The notes beneath the pieces were generated by a model. The model ran no database searches and had not been told where the DNA came from. It saw only the letters and a list, made by a program, of their open reading frames with translations. The position numbers were made by a program, and so were the translations under genes. This document shows positions 50,891 to 60,284 of a stretch of 64,000 bases of DNA, piece after piece (position 1 is the stretch's first letter; every line of letters begins with the position of its first letter). Source of the DNA: Kitasatospora kifunensis (GTDB taxonomy: Bacteria; Actinomycetota; Actinomycetes; Streptomycetales; Streptomycetaceae); the NCBI RefSeq assembly GCF_014203855.1, contig NZ_JACHJV010000001.1, positions 7,316,001-7,380,000 on the forward strand, written 5' to 3'.

Positions 50891-51216
50891 GGTCACATCC
50901 CCCAGGGGGCGGGCCGACCTGGGCGGGTCGGCTGGCTCGGCCTTCGAGCCTGGGTGTGCCCGGCCGCACGACTGTGCGGGTACGCCCGGATGCTGGCATG
51001 CCCGCAGACGCGGGTGCACCCGGGTGCGGGCACAGCACCAGATTACATCTGTGGCAGACATAATCGGTAGGGGAGGTTGTCGGTGGGGGATGAACTCTTG
51101 CGGGCGCCGCATGAAGGACAGCCCGGGGAACGGCTTGGGGAAGCTTGGGAACGGCCTGGGGAACGGCTTGGGGGGCCAGGGCGTCGCGACGCCCTGGCCC
51201 CCCAACAAGCCGATAC
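50891..51216. other. 326-base gap with repeated GAACGGCTTGGGG units and a 38-bp perfect palindrome
   Basis: No gene is evident. On the right, TTGGGGGGCCAGGGCGTCG (51168-51186) is followed at once by its exact complement (51187-51205), a 38-bp perfect palindrome 12 bases from the lgt stop and thus a probable lgt terminator. To its left, imperfect direct repeats of GAACGG(C/T)(C/T)TGGGG occupy about 51128-51170. Nearer the MFS gene, short inverted repeats around 50970-51030 (GCGGGTGCACCCGGGTGC) may be its operator. Confidence 0.65.
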
Positions 51217-52062
51217 CTAGTGCGACGCCTCGCTGAGCTCGGGCTCCGCGAGGGCCTGCTCGGGCGCCGGCCGGTTGCGGGTGAGGACCAGATAGGCCAC
51301 CGCGCCGGTGAAGACGATCAGCGAGGTCCAGTCGTTCAGGCGCAGGCCCAGGATGTGGTTGGCGTGGTCGTCGCGCAGCGCCTCCACCCAGCCGCGCCCC
51401 GCGGTGTAGGCGGCCACGTACAGCGCGAAGAGCCGTCCGGAGTGAAAGCTGAACCGGCGGTCGGCCCAGAGCAGCAGGGCGACGACACCGAGGTCCCAGA
51501 GCGACTCGTAGAGGAAGGTGGGCTGGTAGGTGGCGATGTCGGGGGTGGCCGCGGGGCGGTGGGCCGGATCGATCAGCAGGCCCCACGGCAGGTGGGTGGG
51601 ATCGCCGTAGAGCTCCTGGTTGAAGTAGTTGCCCCAGCGGCCGATCGCCTGGGCGAGGATCAGGCCGGGCGCGAGCGCGTCGGCGTAGGCGGCCAGCTTG
51701 ATGCCGCGCCGCCGGCAGCCCAGCCAGGCACCCACGGCGCCGAGCGCGACCGCGCCCCAGATGCCCAGGCCGCCGTCCCAGATGTACAGCGCCCGGATCG
51801 GCTGCTCGCCGGCCTTGAAGTACAGCTCCGGGTCGGTGATCACGTGGTACAGCCGCCCGCCGGCGATGCCGAACGGCACCGCCCACACCGCGATGTCCGA
51901 GATGTCGTCCGGGTTGCCGCCCAGCACGGACCACCGCTTGCGGGTCAGCCACACCGCGGCGGCGATGCCCGCGATGATGCACAGCGCGTAGGCGCGAATC
52001 GGAAACGGGCCCAGGTGCCAGACCCCTTGAGAGGGACTGGGCAGATATGCCAGGTGGTGCAT
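51217..52062 (-). CDS. lgt: Prolipoprotein diacylglyceryl transferase
   Basis: A 281-residue membrane enzyme that transfers diacylglycerol from phosphatidylglycerol to the lipobox cysteine of prolipoproteins. The Lgt signature GRWGNYFNQELYG is near 155. IWDGGLGIWGA (near 105) and FLYESLWDLGVV (near 200) are further family blocks. About seven hydrophobic segments are present. ATG 52062 gives the usual MHHLAYLPSPSQGVW start. Actinomycetes can have more than one lgt; whether this is the main copy cannot be told here. It is unlinked to the neighbouring clusters. Confidence 0.95.
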   Translation of the reverse strand: MHHLAYLPSPSQGVWHLGPFPIRAYALCIIAGIAAAVWLTRKRWSVLGGNPDDISDIAVWAVPFGIAGGRLYHVITDPELYFKAGEQPIRALYIWDGGLGIWGAVALGAVGAWLGCRRRGIKLAAYADALAPGLILAQAIGRWGNYFNQELYGDPTHLPWGLLIDPAHRPAATPDIATYQPTFLYESLWDLGVVALLLWADRRFSFHSGRLFALYVAAYTAGRGWVEALRDDHANHILGLRLNDWTSLIVFTGAVAYLVLTRNRPAPEQALAEPELSEASH

Positions 52063-52267
52063 GCGGGCCGTTCCCCTTGCCGACCGGGCGCGGCGGCGGG
52101 CCCGCCTCGCGAGGGGCACCACAGTACATCGGCAGTCGATTGGCTCTGGAGCAGCACTATCCGCTGCGGCCCGCGGCCCGACGAGCACCCGCGCCGCCGG
52201 TCTTGAGGGTCGCCATGGCGGGCGGCACTGGGCGATCACCCCGGCGGCGCTGGGAGAGACTGACGTC

Positions 52268-52930
52268 ATGACCACAGTCGGCACACTCGCCCCAGCCAAG
52301 GACATACGCACCTACCTCCGCAACCAGCTCAACAGCGCGCTGCGCCGACCAGGGTCGTACGGCGGGGAGGTCGCCATCCGGCTGCTGCTGGACCACCTGC
52401 TCTTCGTGGAGCGGCGCCAGGGGGTGTGGGCCGAGGAGAAGCGGACCCTGGAGCGGCGTGGAGCGTGGACTCCGACCGGGGTGCAGGGTGCGTTCCACGG
52501 TCTGCTGCCGGGCGAACACGGGCACGACATGGCCTCCGTCTACGCGGAGTTCTCGCGTCGGCAGGGCTGGTTGCAGACCGATCGGGTGCTCGACGCCGCC
52601 GAGTACGCCTCGCTGCGCAGCTCCGTGGGTCGGTGGGCGGCCGGCGATCGGGTGTGGAGCGAGGTCCTCGCCGAGTTCGGGGCGCCCTCGGTGCTGTTCG
52701 GCGGCGGCAACCCGTACTACGGCAAGACGCTTGGCTACGTGGGTACGGCGCCGGGTGAACCGATGGTCTTCTTCCACCTCTGGAACGGCGCCGACCCGGG
52801 GGTCGAGCCCAGCTGGCCGCCCGCTCGCGACGAGCCGGTGCTGCTCGCGATCCGCTGTGGTGACGGTCCGTTCGCGAGCACGTTCACCTTCACCCCGCAG
52901 GGGAGGCAGCGTAGAGAGGTGTCGAGCTGA
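52268..52930 (+). CDS. Protein of unknown function
   Basis: A 220-residue, probably cytosolic protein. I do not recognise a family. It starts MTTVGTLAPAKDIRTYLRNQLN and contains several Trp/Tyr/Gly-rich blocks (VLFGGGNPYYGKTLGYVG near 150, FFHLWNGADPGV near 175). It shows no signal peptide or membrane segment. GGGAGAGAC precedes the ATG. Codon use is normal for the genome, so it is likely a real gene. It is divergent from lgt with 205 bases between, and 350 bases upstream of the DeoR-type regulator gene. Confidence 0.7.
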   Translation: MTTVGTLAPAKDIRTYLRNQLNSALRRPGSYGGEVAIRLLLDHLLFVERRQGVWAEEKRTLERRGAWTPTGVQGAFHGLLPGEHGHDMASVYAEFSRRQGWLQTDRVLDAAEYASLRSSVGRWAAGDRVWSEVLAEFGAPSVLFGGGNPYYGKTLGYVGTAPGEPMVFFHLWNGADPGVEPSWPPARDEPVLLAIRCGDGPFASTFTFTPQGRQRREVSS

Positions 52931-53280
52931 GAGCGAGACCTTTCGGTTCGTTCCTGACGCGACGTCAGCAAGCCGATTCCGCCTCGCGCTCGGACTGTTG
53001 ACTGATGAGCCTTCGTGTTTGAATATGTTGGTATCGGATACGGGAGTCTCATGGCACCACGACCCCGGTCCGAGCGGCCCCGGCCCCCGACATGGCCTCC
53101 GTCGAGAAGGCGTGAAGAGGGCATGTCCAAAGGCCAGTTGTGCAGAGACGAGTTACCCAGAGGCGAGTTGGCCGGTGGCGAGGGGCGCCGCATAGGGTTG
53201 GCCGGATGGCCGGCCGCGACGAGAGTGAACACACGGTGGGCGAGTCCGGCGGTCGCAGGGGCGGAAAGGGAGCAGCACAG
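52931..53280. promoter_or_regulatory. Promoter region of the DeoR-type regulator gene
   Basis: A 350-base stretch without a convincing gene. TTTCGGTTCGTTCCTG (52941-52956) resembles the TTTCRTTTYRTTT-like operators of DeoR-family sugar regulators and a sequence before the second glycosidase gene. An AT-richer patch (TTCGTGTTTGAATATGTTGG, 53011-53030) may be the promoter. Short GAGTT(A/G)-type repeats lie at 53148-53180. An in-frame start further upstream (for example ATG 53206) cannot be excluded for the regulator. Confidence 0.4.
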
Positions 53281-54090
53281 GTGTCTGAGAACAGCAACCT
53301 CCTGGCGGAGCAGCGGCGCGCGCTGATCGTCGACGAGGTGCGTCGACAGGGCGGGGTGCGGGTCAACGAGTTGACCCGCTGGCTGAACGTGTCGGACATG
53401 ACGATCCGTCGGGACCTGGACGCGCTGGCCGGGCAGGGGATGCTGGCCAAGGTGCACGGGGGCGCGGTGCCGGTACTGGAGGCCAGCACCCACGAGCCGG
53501 GCTTCGAGGCCAAGTCGGGGCTGGAGTTGACCGCGAAGGAGGCCATAGCCCGCGAGGCGGCGCGGCTGGTGGCACCGGGCAGTGCGGTCGCGCTGTCGGC
53601 GGGCACCACGACGTACTCCCTGGTGCCGCACCTGCTGAAGGTGGCGGGGCTGACGGTGGTGACCAACTCGCTGCCGGTGGCCGACGCGTTCGAGCAGGCG
53701 CTGCGGTTGGGCGGGCCCGGCGTCCATCCGGCGACGGTGGTGCTGACCGGCGGGGTGCGCACGCCCTCGGACGCGCTGGTGGGTCCGCTGGCCGACCGCG
53801 CGATCAGATCGCTCCACTTCGACCTGCTCTTCCTCGGCTCGCACGGCATCTCGGTGGAGGCCGGTCTGTCCACGCCGAATCTGGCCGAGGCGGAGACCAA
53901 CCGGTGCTTCATCGCCTCGGCGCGCCGGGTGGTTGCGGTGGCCGACCACACCAAGTGGGGGACGGTGGGCCTGTCGAGCTTCGCCAAGCTGAGCGAGGTG
54001 GACACCCTGGTGACGGAGGCGGCGCTGCCCGAGGAGATCCGCGCGGCGGTGGCCGAGCAGGTCCGCGAGATCGTCATCGCCCGGGTGTGA
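53281..54090 (+). CDS. DeoR/GlpR-family transcriptional regulator of the sugar locus
   Basis: A 269-residue repressor. The N-terminal helix-turn-helix carries the DeoR signature RVNELTRWLNVSDMTIRRDLDALAGQG (near 23-48, landmark SDMTIRRDL). The C-terminal sugar-phosphate-binding domain has ALSAGTTTYSLVPHL near 105, VVTNSLPVADA near 128 and FLGSHGIS near 180. These proteins release DNA on binding a phosphorylated sugar. GTG 53281 has AAAGGGAG eight bases upstream. It is convergent with the permease genes, and the locus gives it obvious targets: the ABC transporter and GH27 genes. Confidence 0.85.
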   Translation: MSENSNLLAEQRRALIVDEVRRQGGVRVNELTRWLNVSDMTIRRDLDALAGQGMLAKVHGGAVPVLEASTHEPGFEAKSGLELTAKEAIAREAARLVAPGSAVALSAGTTTYSLVPHLLKVAGLTVVTNSLPVADAFEQALRLGGPGVHPATVVLTGGVRTPSDALVGPLADRAIRSLHFDLLFLGSHGISVEAGLSTPNLAEAETNRCFIASARRVVAVADHTKWGTVGLSSFAKLSEVDTLVTEAALPEEIRAAVAEQVREIVIARV

Positions 54091-54116
54091 GCGCAGCGAT
54101 CCGCTGCATGGCCAAT

Positions 54117-54146
54117 CGTGCCCCGCCGGAGCCCCGGCGGGGCACG
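54117..54146. terminator. Bidirectional terminator between regulator and permease genes
   Basis: CGTGCCCCGCCGG (54117-54129) pairs perfectly with CCGGCGGGGCACG (54134-54146) over a four-base loop. It lies between two convergent stop codons, 26 bases after one and 22 before the other, so it serves both. Confidence 0.8.
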
Positions 54147-54168
54147 AATCACGTCAAGGCACCACCGC

Positions 54169-55107
54169 TCAGCCCTTGTTGGCGCCCAGCGTCAGCCCCG
54201 AGACGAACTGCTTCTGCAGCGCGAAGAAGACCACCAGGGTGGGGATCGCCACGATCAGCGCGGCCGCCGAGATCAGGTTGTTGTTCACGAAGAACTCGCC
54301 GGTCAGGTTGTTGAGCGCGGCGGTGATCGGCCGGTTGTCGCCGGTCTGCATCAGCACGGTGGCCCAGAAGAAGTCGTTGTAGATCCAGGTGAACTCCAGC
54401 GTGGCCAGCGCCGCCAGCACCGGGCGGCACAGCGGCAGCACGATCTGCCAGTACTGGCGCCAGGCGGAGGCGCCGTCCACCAGGGCGGCCTCGCCGAGCT
54501 CGGCGGGGATGGTGCGCATGTAGTTGGACAGCACGAAGGCGCAGAACCCGGTCTGGAAGGCGACGTGAATGAGGATCAGGCCGATGAAGGAGTCGTCCAG
54601 CTTGCCCGAGGCGGCCAGCCAGTCGGGCAGCGGGATCAGCTGGTAGAGCTTGTAGAGCGGGGTGATGATCGCCTGCTGCGGGAGCAGGTTGCCGGCGGTG
54701 AAGATCATCAGCAGCGCGATGTTGATCCGGAAGTCGTAGCGGGCGACCACGAAGGCCACCATGCTGGCCAGCGCCAGGGTGATCACCAGGGCCGGCGCGG
54801 TGATGATCATCGAGTTCCAGAAGTACTTCGGCAGGTCGGCCTGGGTCCAGGCGGTGCTGAAGTTCTCGAAGCCGTAGTGGCCGCCGACCGAGACGTACCC
54901 GTGCTTTGCTGTGTCCGCATAGGGCCGCAGCGCCGTGTAGAAGGCGTACAGCAGCGGCGCCAGCCAGATCAGCGAGGTGCCGAGCAGGAACACGTGCAGC
55001 AGCATCCGAGCGGCGCGCGGTGGCCGGGCGGCCTGCGGGGCGCGGTCCGCCGCGGGTTGCGCGAGGCGGCCCTTGGTCATGGGGCGCCGGTCCGTGGCGG
55101 CGGTCAT
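54169..55107 (-). CDS. Sugar ABC transporter permease (MalG-like)
   Basis: A 312-residue inner-membrane permease of the carbohydrate uptake family CUT1. About six membrane segments are present. The ATPase-contact loop EAALVDGASAWRQYWQIVLPLCRPV (near 205-228, landmark EAALVDGAS) is intact. ATG 55107 overlaps the stop of the first permease gene by four bases. It is the last gene of the three-gene transporter unit. No ATPase gene is present. Actinomycete CUT1 systems usually share the MsiK ATPase encoded elsewhere, which explains the absence. Confidence 0.9.
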   Translation of the reverse strand: MTAATDRRPMTKGRLAQPAADRAPQAARPPRAARMLLHVFLLGTSLIWLAPLLYAFYTALRPYADTAKHGYVSVGGHYGFENFSTAWTQADLPKYFWNSMIITAPALVITLALASMVAFVVARYDFRINIALLMIFTAGNLLPQQAIITPLYKLYQLIPLPDWLAASGKLDDSFIGLILIHVAFQTGFCAFVLSNYMRTIPAELGEAALVDGASAWRQYWQIVLPLCRPVLAALATLEFTWIYNDFFWATVLMQTGDNRPITAALNNLTGEFFVNNNLISAAALIVAIPTLVVFFALQKQFVSGLTLGANKG

Positions 55108-56039
55108 CCGCGCTGGTCCTTTCGGAAGACGGTGATCAGGTAGGGCACGATGAAGGCCATCGAGATGAGCAGCAGGATGGTGGCCAGGGCGGAGCCGAAG
55201 CCGATCCGGCTGGCCTCGCCGATGATGTTGTCGGTCACCAGCACGGAGAGCAGCTGCAGTCCGTTCGTGCCGTGGTTGATCACGTAGACGATGTCGAAGG
55301 CGCGCAGCGACTCGACCACCGTGATCACCAGGACCACCACGTTGATCGAGCGCAGCGCCGGCCAGACCACGTGCCGGAAGGTCTGCCACTGGTTGGCGCC
55401 GTCCAGCGCGGCCGCCTCCTTCATGGCGGGGTCCACGCTCTTCAGCCCGGCCAGGTACATGATCATGATGTAGCCGGTCTGTCGCCAACAGGCCATCACC
55501 AGCACGGCCCAGATGTTGAGTTTGGGATCGCCCAGCCAGTCGATCATGCCGTGCTGGCCGGCGTGTCCGGTCAGGTTGTTGATCAGTCCCTGGGTGGGGG
55601 AGAAGATCAGCTCGGTCATGAAGCCGATCAGCGCGAGCGAGAGGACCACCGGCATGAACAGCACGTTCTGGTAGAACCGGGAGAAGCGGATCTGCTTGTC
55701 CAGCTGGACCGCGAGGAAGAGGCCCAGCGGGGCGGGCAGGCAGAAGAAGACGGCCAGCCAGAGCAGGTTGTGCTGGACGGCCGGGGTGAACTCGGGGTAG
55801 ATCGTGAAGATGGTGCGGTAGTTCTGCAGCCCCACCCAGTGGATCGAGGAGACGCCGCCGATCCCCGGCCAGCTGGAGAAGGACAGGACCATGGACAGCA
55901 GCGCCGGGATCCAGACGAAACCGACCGTCAGCACGGTGGGTACGCCCGCCATCAGGGTGAGCGTCAGCCGGTCGCGTGGTGACAGGCGGCGCGGCCTGCT
56001 GCGTATGCGCGTGGGTGGTGTGCTGTCCAGTGCAGTCAT
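55104..56039 (-). CDS. Sugar ABC transporter permease (MalF-like)
   Basis: A 311-residue permease, partner of the MalG-like protein. About six membrane segments are present and the EAA loop reads KEAAALDGANQWQTFRHVVWP near 210 (landmark EAAALDGAN). The N-terminal 25 residues are basic and cytosolic. It lies 67 bases after the binding-protein gene and overlaps the next permease gene, so all three are one operon. Substrate specificity lies with the binding protein. Confidence 0.9.
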   Translation of the reverse strand: MTALDSTPPTRIRSRPRRLSPRDRLTLTLMAGVPTVLTVGFVWIPALLSMVLSFSSWPGIGGVSSIHWVGLQNYRTIFTIYPEFTPAVQHNLLWLAVFFCLPAPLGLFLAVQLDKQIRFSRFYQNVLFMPVVLSLALIGFMTELIFSPTQGLINNLTGHAGQHGMIDWLGDPKLNIWAVLVMACWRQTGYIMIMYLAGLKSVDPAMKEAAALDGANQWQTFRHVVWPALRSINVVVLVITVVESLRAFDIVYVINHGTNGLQLLSVLVTDNIIGEASRIGFGSALATILLLISMAFIVPYLITVFRKDQRG

Positions 56040-56106
56040 GCGCTTCCTCGATGCTGTGCAGGGGAGTCGTACGGAGTAGCGGCGGCGGGCCCGGTGCCGA
56101 GCCGGG

Positions 56107-57453
56107 TCAGCCGTTGCTGGCCCAGATGGTCTTGGCCTGCTTGTCGATGTTGGAGAGGATCCCGGCGGCGCCGTCGGGGTTGTTGAGGAACTGCTGGATG
56201 GCCGGCAGCATCACCGGGTCGGCGAAGTCCGGGCGGGTGTCGCGGTCCATGAACTGCGAGAGGTGCTTGGCCCCTTGGATCAGCTGCACCGAAGCGGCCT
56301 GCGGCGCGGTGTACTTGGTGGTGTCCACGCCGCTGGCGGTGGCGATGTCGGCGGGGTTGGAGCCCAGCCAGAGCTGCTGCGCGGCGGCGGTGCCCAGGTA
56401 CTCCAGCACGCTCTGGGCGCCGGCCTTGTTCTTCGGCGACCTGGACATCATGAAGCCGTCGATGGGTGCCTCGACCGAGTCCTGCCCGTAGGTCGGGTTG
56501 ATCTCGGGGAAGGCGAAGAAACCGAGGTCGTCGGCCTGGGCGCCGGTGAAGATGGTACCGATCTGGTCCAGGCCGAGCACCATCATGCCGGCCTGCTTGT
56601 TGAGCAGCTGCTGCGCGCCCTCCTGCCAGGTCAGGCCGAGGAAGCCGGGGGAGTAGTACGGGATGAGCTCGCGCCACTGGTCGAAGACCGCCTTGACCTG
56701 CGGGGTGTTCCACTTGGTGCCGTTGCGCATCAGGTCGATGTGGAAGTCGTAGCCGTTGATCCGCATGTTGAGGTAGTCGAAGGTGCCCATCGCGGGCCAG
56801 CCGTCCTTGTCGGTGAAGGCCATCGGGATGAGCCCGTCGCCCTTCATCTTCTTGGCCAGGGCTATGAAGTCGTCCCAGGTGGTGGGCGCGGTGTAGCCCT
56901 TGCTGGCCCACAGGCTCTTGCTGTAGTAGACGGCCCAGGGGTAGTAGTCGAACGGCACGAAGTAGTAGTGCCCGTCCGCGCCCTTGCTCTGCGCCTTCAT
57001 CGCGTCGGTGTAGTTGGCGCCGATCTTCGCCCAGACGTCGTCGACGTTGCTGAGCAGGCCCTGGGCGGCGAAGAACTGCATGCGCTCGCCGGCGAACCAG
57101 CTGAACACGTCCTGCGGGTTGCCCTGCAGGTAGGTGGTGATGTTCTGCTGGAAGGTGTTGTGGTCGACCCAGTTGACGTTGACGGTCAGTCCGGTGGTCT
57201 GCTGCACCTGGTTGAAGAGCGTCTGGTAGGCGCCCTTGGGCTCGGGGATCGCGGCGTTGGAGCCGATCGAGACGGTCTTGCCGCCGCCGGAGCCGCCGGA
57301 GGAGGAGCTGCACCCGGTGAGGAACGAGGGCACGGCGAGGGCACCCGTGGCCATCAGAGCCCCGCGCAGCAGCGAGCGCCGTGAGAACGGCTGTGCGATC
57401 GTGTCCGGTGCTGCGAGGGTCGACTGCCGGTTCGCGGCAGAGGGCTGGGCCAT
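56107..57453 (-). CDS. Sugar-binding lipoprotein of an ABC transporter (Tat-type signal)
   Basis: A 448-residue extracellular solute-binding protein. The N-terminus has a twin-arginine motif SRRSLLRG near 25 and the lipobox LTGC near 48, so it is a lipid-anchored Tat substrate. The mature protein has the two-lobed binding fold: NWVDHNTFQQNITTYLQGNPQDVF near 92, and aromatic residues (FVPFDYYPWAVYYSKS) typical of sugar stacking near 140. ATG 57453 has AGGAGGGG four bases upstream. Neighbouring secreted GH27 enzymes suggest galactosides or arabinosides as ligands; this is inference from context. Confidence 0.9.
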   Translation of the reverse strand: MAQPSAANRQSTLAAPDTIAQPFSRRSLLRGALMATGALAVPSFLTGCSSSSGGSGGGKTVSIGSNAAIPEPKGAYQTLFNQVQQTTGLTVNVNWVDHNTFQQNITTYLQGNPQDVFSWFAGERMQFFAAQGLLSNVDDVWAKIGANYTDAMKAQSKGADGHYYFVPFDYYPWAVYYSKSLWASKGYTAPTTWDDFIALAKKMKGDGLIPMAFTDKDGWPAMGTFDYLNMRINGYDFHIDLMRNGTKWNTPQVKAVFDQWRELIPYYSPGFLGLTWQEGAQQLLNKQAGMMVLGLDQIGTIFTGAQADDLGFFAFPEINPTYGQDSVEAPIDGFMMSRSPKNKAGAQSVLEYLGTAAAQQLWLGSNPADIATASGVDTTKYTAPQAASVQLIQGAKHLSQFMDRDTRPDFADPVMLPAIQQFLNNPDGAAGILSNIDKQAKTIWASNG

Positions 57454-57942
57454 GGCCCCTCCTGAGGGTGCTAATGAAACAGAAACCAACGTGAGCGTTC
57501 AGATATCACCAACAGCCGGGGAGTGTGTCAAGGCTCTGGGACCGACCAATCTGCGCCCGCTTCGGCGCCGTTTCGGGCCGCGTCTCATCCTGGTCGCCGG
57601 TGATCGGCCTGCGCTGCTCGCGGCAGGGGCGCTGACCTGCGGTGTTGCGAGGGCCAGGCGACAGGCCGCGATTGCGCCCGGGGTCGCGGGCGTCCCACCT
57701 GGTGGTCCGGCGCGGCCGTCGTGATCGAATCGCGACCCGAGTGCGACGGCGGCCCGCCGAGGCTGCGAGATCCCTTGACACCCCTTCGGTGCTGCGTTCT
57801 TATGTGGGCAGATCCGTTTGGAAGTGTCCGATTCTGGTGATCCTTGCGGATTCCCCCACCGGCTGACAGCCAGTCAGTCCGGACGCAGTCGGCGCCCGAC
57901 GCCACGGCTCGGCGCTATCCGGTCCCCACCCCTGGAGACAGC
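57454..57942. promoter_or_regulatory. Divergent promoter region between the transporter operon and the first GH27 gene
   Basis: A 489-base gap, no gene seen. Close to the binding-protein gene the minus strand reads GGTTTCTGTTTCATT (complement near 57471-57486), two GTTTC half-sites one helical step apart, a candidate site for the DeoR-type repressor. A TTGACA-like box (57776-57781, CCTTGACACC) followed by TTCTTATG about 17 bases on (near 57797) is a good promoter for the plus-strand GH27 gene. Confidence 0.5.
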
Positions 57943-60159
57943 GTGTCCTTCAACTCAGCTACCCGGTTAGCGCGGGCGGTCCTCGCCGCGGCGCTGGCCG
58001 GCGCGGCGATCCCGGCCGTCCTCGCGGGCGCCGCGCCCGCGCACGCCGAGGCCAACGGCGTCTCGGCTTCACCCCCGATGGGGTGGAGCAGCTGGAGCTA
58101 CCTGCGCCAGAACCCCACCGAGGCGAACATCGAGGCCCAGGCCAAGGCGATGTCCACCAGCGGCCTGGTCTCCCACGGCTACGCTTACGTCAACATCGAC
58201 GACTTCTACTACCTCAACCCCGCCACCACCGTGGACGCCTACGGCCGCTGGGCCACCGACCCGGCGAGGTTCCCCGACGGCATGGGTGCGGTCGGCGGCT
58301 ACGTCCACAACCTGCACGAGCAGTTCGGGATGTACCTCACCCCGGGCATCCCGGTGGCCGCCTACAACCAGAACACCCCCATCCAGGGCACGAGTTACCA
58401 CGCCCGGGACATCGTCTCCGTCACCATCGACCACGAGACCAACTACAACTTCGGCAACGGCTCGATGTACTACATCGACTACGCCAAGAACCCGGCCGCC
58501 GCCCAGGCCTACCTCAACTCCTGGGCGGATGAGCTGGCTTCCTGGGGAGTGGACTACCTCAAGATCGACGGCGTCGGCGACTGGGACGTCGCCGACATCC
58601 AGCACTGGTCGCAGGCGCTCAACCAGAGCGGGCGCCCGATCCACCTGGAGCTGTCCAACAGCCTGGACGTCAACAACGCCGCCACCTGGCAGAAGTACGC
58701 CAACGGCTGGCGGATCGACGGCGACGTCGAGTGCTACTGCGGGGCCGGCGGCTCCTCCTACCCGCTCACCGACTGGAACAACGTCGCCGCCCGCTTCGGC
58801 GACGCGCCCAAGTGGACCTCCTACGCCGGCCCCGGCGGCTGGAACGACCTGGACTCCGTCGAGGTCGGCAACGGCGACAACGACGGCCTGACCCCCACCG
58901 AACGCCAGACCCAGCTCACCCTGTGGGCGATCGAGGGCGCACCGCTGCTGCTCGGCACCGACCTGACCAACCTGGACAGCGGCGACCTGGCGCTGCTCGG
59001 CAACGACGCGGTGATCGCCGTCGACCAGGCGGGACACCCGGCCCACCCCGTCGACCAGTTGACCCAGCAGCAGGTCTGGACGGCGCCGAACGGCGACGGC
59101 AGTTACACGGTGGCCCTGTTCAACCTCGGCTCGTCCAGCGCCACCGTCACCGCGCACTTCTCCGACGTGGGCTTCAGCGGCTCCGCCGACGTGCGGGACC
59201 TGTGGAGCGGCACCGACCTCGGCAGCGCCACCGGCAACGTCAGCGCCACCCTGGCCCCGCACGCCTCCCGGCTCTTCAAGGTCACCCCCGCCGCCGGCAG
59301 CCGGGCCGCCACCTTGCACTACAACCTCGTCAACGCCGCCACCGGCCAGTACCTGGACGTCAGCGGCGGCTCGGGCGCGGACGGCGCGCCCATCGTGCAG
59401 CAGCCCGCCAGCGGCGGCGCGGACCAGCAGTGGCAGTTGGCGCCCACCGGCGACGGCACCTACACGCTCGCCAACGCGAACAGCGGCGAGCTGCTCACCA
59501 TCCCGGGCAACTCCACGGCGGCCGGCACCCAGTTGGTCCAGTACCACCAGCAGGGCGGCGCCGACACCAAGTGGCAGCTCACCCCCACCGGCGCCGGCTC
59601 CTACACCCTGACGGCGCGCTCCGACGGGCAGCTGCTGGACGTCGGCTCCGGCTCCGGCGCGGCCGTCGTGCAGCAGCCCGCCAGCGGCGCCGCCGGCCAG
59701 GACTGGCAGCTCGTCCCGGTCCCGGTGGCGGGGGCCCAGTACAAGCTGGTCAACGGCGCCAGCGGCGGCCGGATGGACGTCAACGACGACTCCACCGCCG
59801 ATGCCGCCGGGATCCTGCAGTGGAGCGACAACGGCAGCAGCGACCAGCTCTGGACCTTCGACCCGCAGGGCGGCGGGGTCTACACCGTGGTCAACGCCAA
59901 CAGCGGCAAGCTGCTCAACATCCCCGGCCCGACCACCATCGAGGGCACCCAGCTGATCCAGTACCACGACGACGGGAACAGCAACTCGCGCTGGACGCTG
60001 GTCGACGCCGGACCCAACAGGATCCAGCTCAAGAGCGTCTACGACGGCCAGCTCATCGACCTGGACAACAGCTCGCTGAGCAACGGCGGGACCGTCCTGC
60101 AGTGGCCCGCGGACGGCGGCGCCAACCAGACCTGGAGCCTGGTCCCGCCGTCCTCCTGA
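57943..60159 (+). CDS. Secreted GH27 glycosidase with two ricin-type lectin domains
   Basis: A 738-residue exported enzyme. The signal peptide ends near 35 (PAHAEA). The GH27 barrel (about 38-330) has MGWSSWSYL, the nucleophile Asp in DYLKIDGVGDW near 205 and the acid/base Asp in WRIDGDVE near 262. An all-beta C-terminal barrel domain follows to about 445. Then come two beta-trefoil lectin (CBM13) domains with six Q-x-W-type repeats (QQWQL, TKWQL, QDWQL, QLWTF, SRWTL, QTWSL). GH27 includes alpha-galactosidases and beta-L-arabinopyranosidases; the CBM13 arrangement recalls the latter in S. avermitilis. GTG 57943 has GGAGA six bases upstream. Confidence 0.85.
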   Translation: MSFNSATRLARAVLAAALAGAAIPAVLAGAAPAHAEANGVSASPPMGWSSWSYLRQNPTEANIEAQAKAMSTSGLVSHGYAYVNIDDFYYLNPATTVDAYGRWATDPARFPDGMGAVGGYVHNLHEQFGMYLTPGIPVAAYNQNTPIQGTSYHARDIVSVTIDHETNYNFGNGSMYYIDYAKNPAAAQAYLNSWADELASWGVDYLKIDGVGDWDVADIQHWSQALNQSGRPIHLELSNSLDVNNAATWQKYANGWRIDGDVECYCGAGGSSYPLTDWNNVAARFGDAPKWTSYAGPGGWNDLDSVEVGNGDNDGLTPTERQTQLTLWAIEGAPLLLGTDLTNLDSGDLALLGNDAVIAVDQAGHPAHPVDQLTQQQVWTAPNGDGSYTVALFNLGSSSATVTAHFSDVGFSGSADVRDLWSGTDLGSATGNVSATLAPHASRLFKVTPAAGSRAATLHYNLVNAATGQYLDVSGGSGADGAPIVQQPASGGADQQWQLAPTGDGTYTLANANSGELLTIPGNSTAAGTQLVQYHQQGGADTKWQLTPTGAGSYTLTARSDGQLLDVGSGSGAAVVQQPASGAAGQDWQLVPVPVAGAQYKLVNGASGGRMDVNDDSTADAAGILQWSDNGSSDQLWTFDPQGGGVYTVVNANSGKLLNIPGPTTIEGTQLIQYHDDGNSNSRWTLVDAGPNRIQLKSVYDGQLIDLDNSSLSNGGTVLQWPADGGANQTWSLVPPSS

Positions 60160-60195
60160 CGGATGCGCCGAGCTGCTGGACGCTCTCTGACCTTC

Positions 60196-60211
60196 CGTTC
60201 GTTTACGTTCG
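60196..60211. promoter_or_regulatory. DeoR-type operator candidate before the second GH27 gene
   Basis: CGTTCGTTTACGTTCG (60196-60211) contains two CGTTCG half-sites ten bases apart in direct orientation. It lies about 75 bases before the second GH27 start codon. A related sequence precedes the regulator gene at 52941. This suggests separate control of the downstream glycosidase genes by the DeoR-type protein. Confidence 0.4.
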
Positions 60212-60284
60212 ATCTTGTTTGAACCTGGTGGGTCCCGCGCAGGCGGGGCCCACCCCTCCCCCCACCCCCCTCTCGGGAGCTCCC

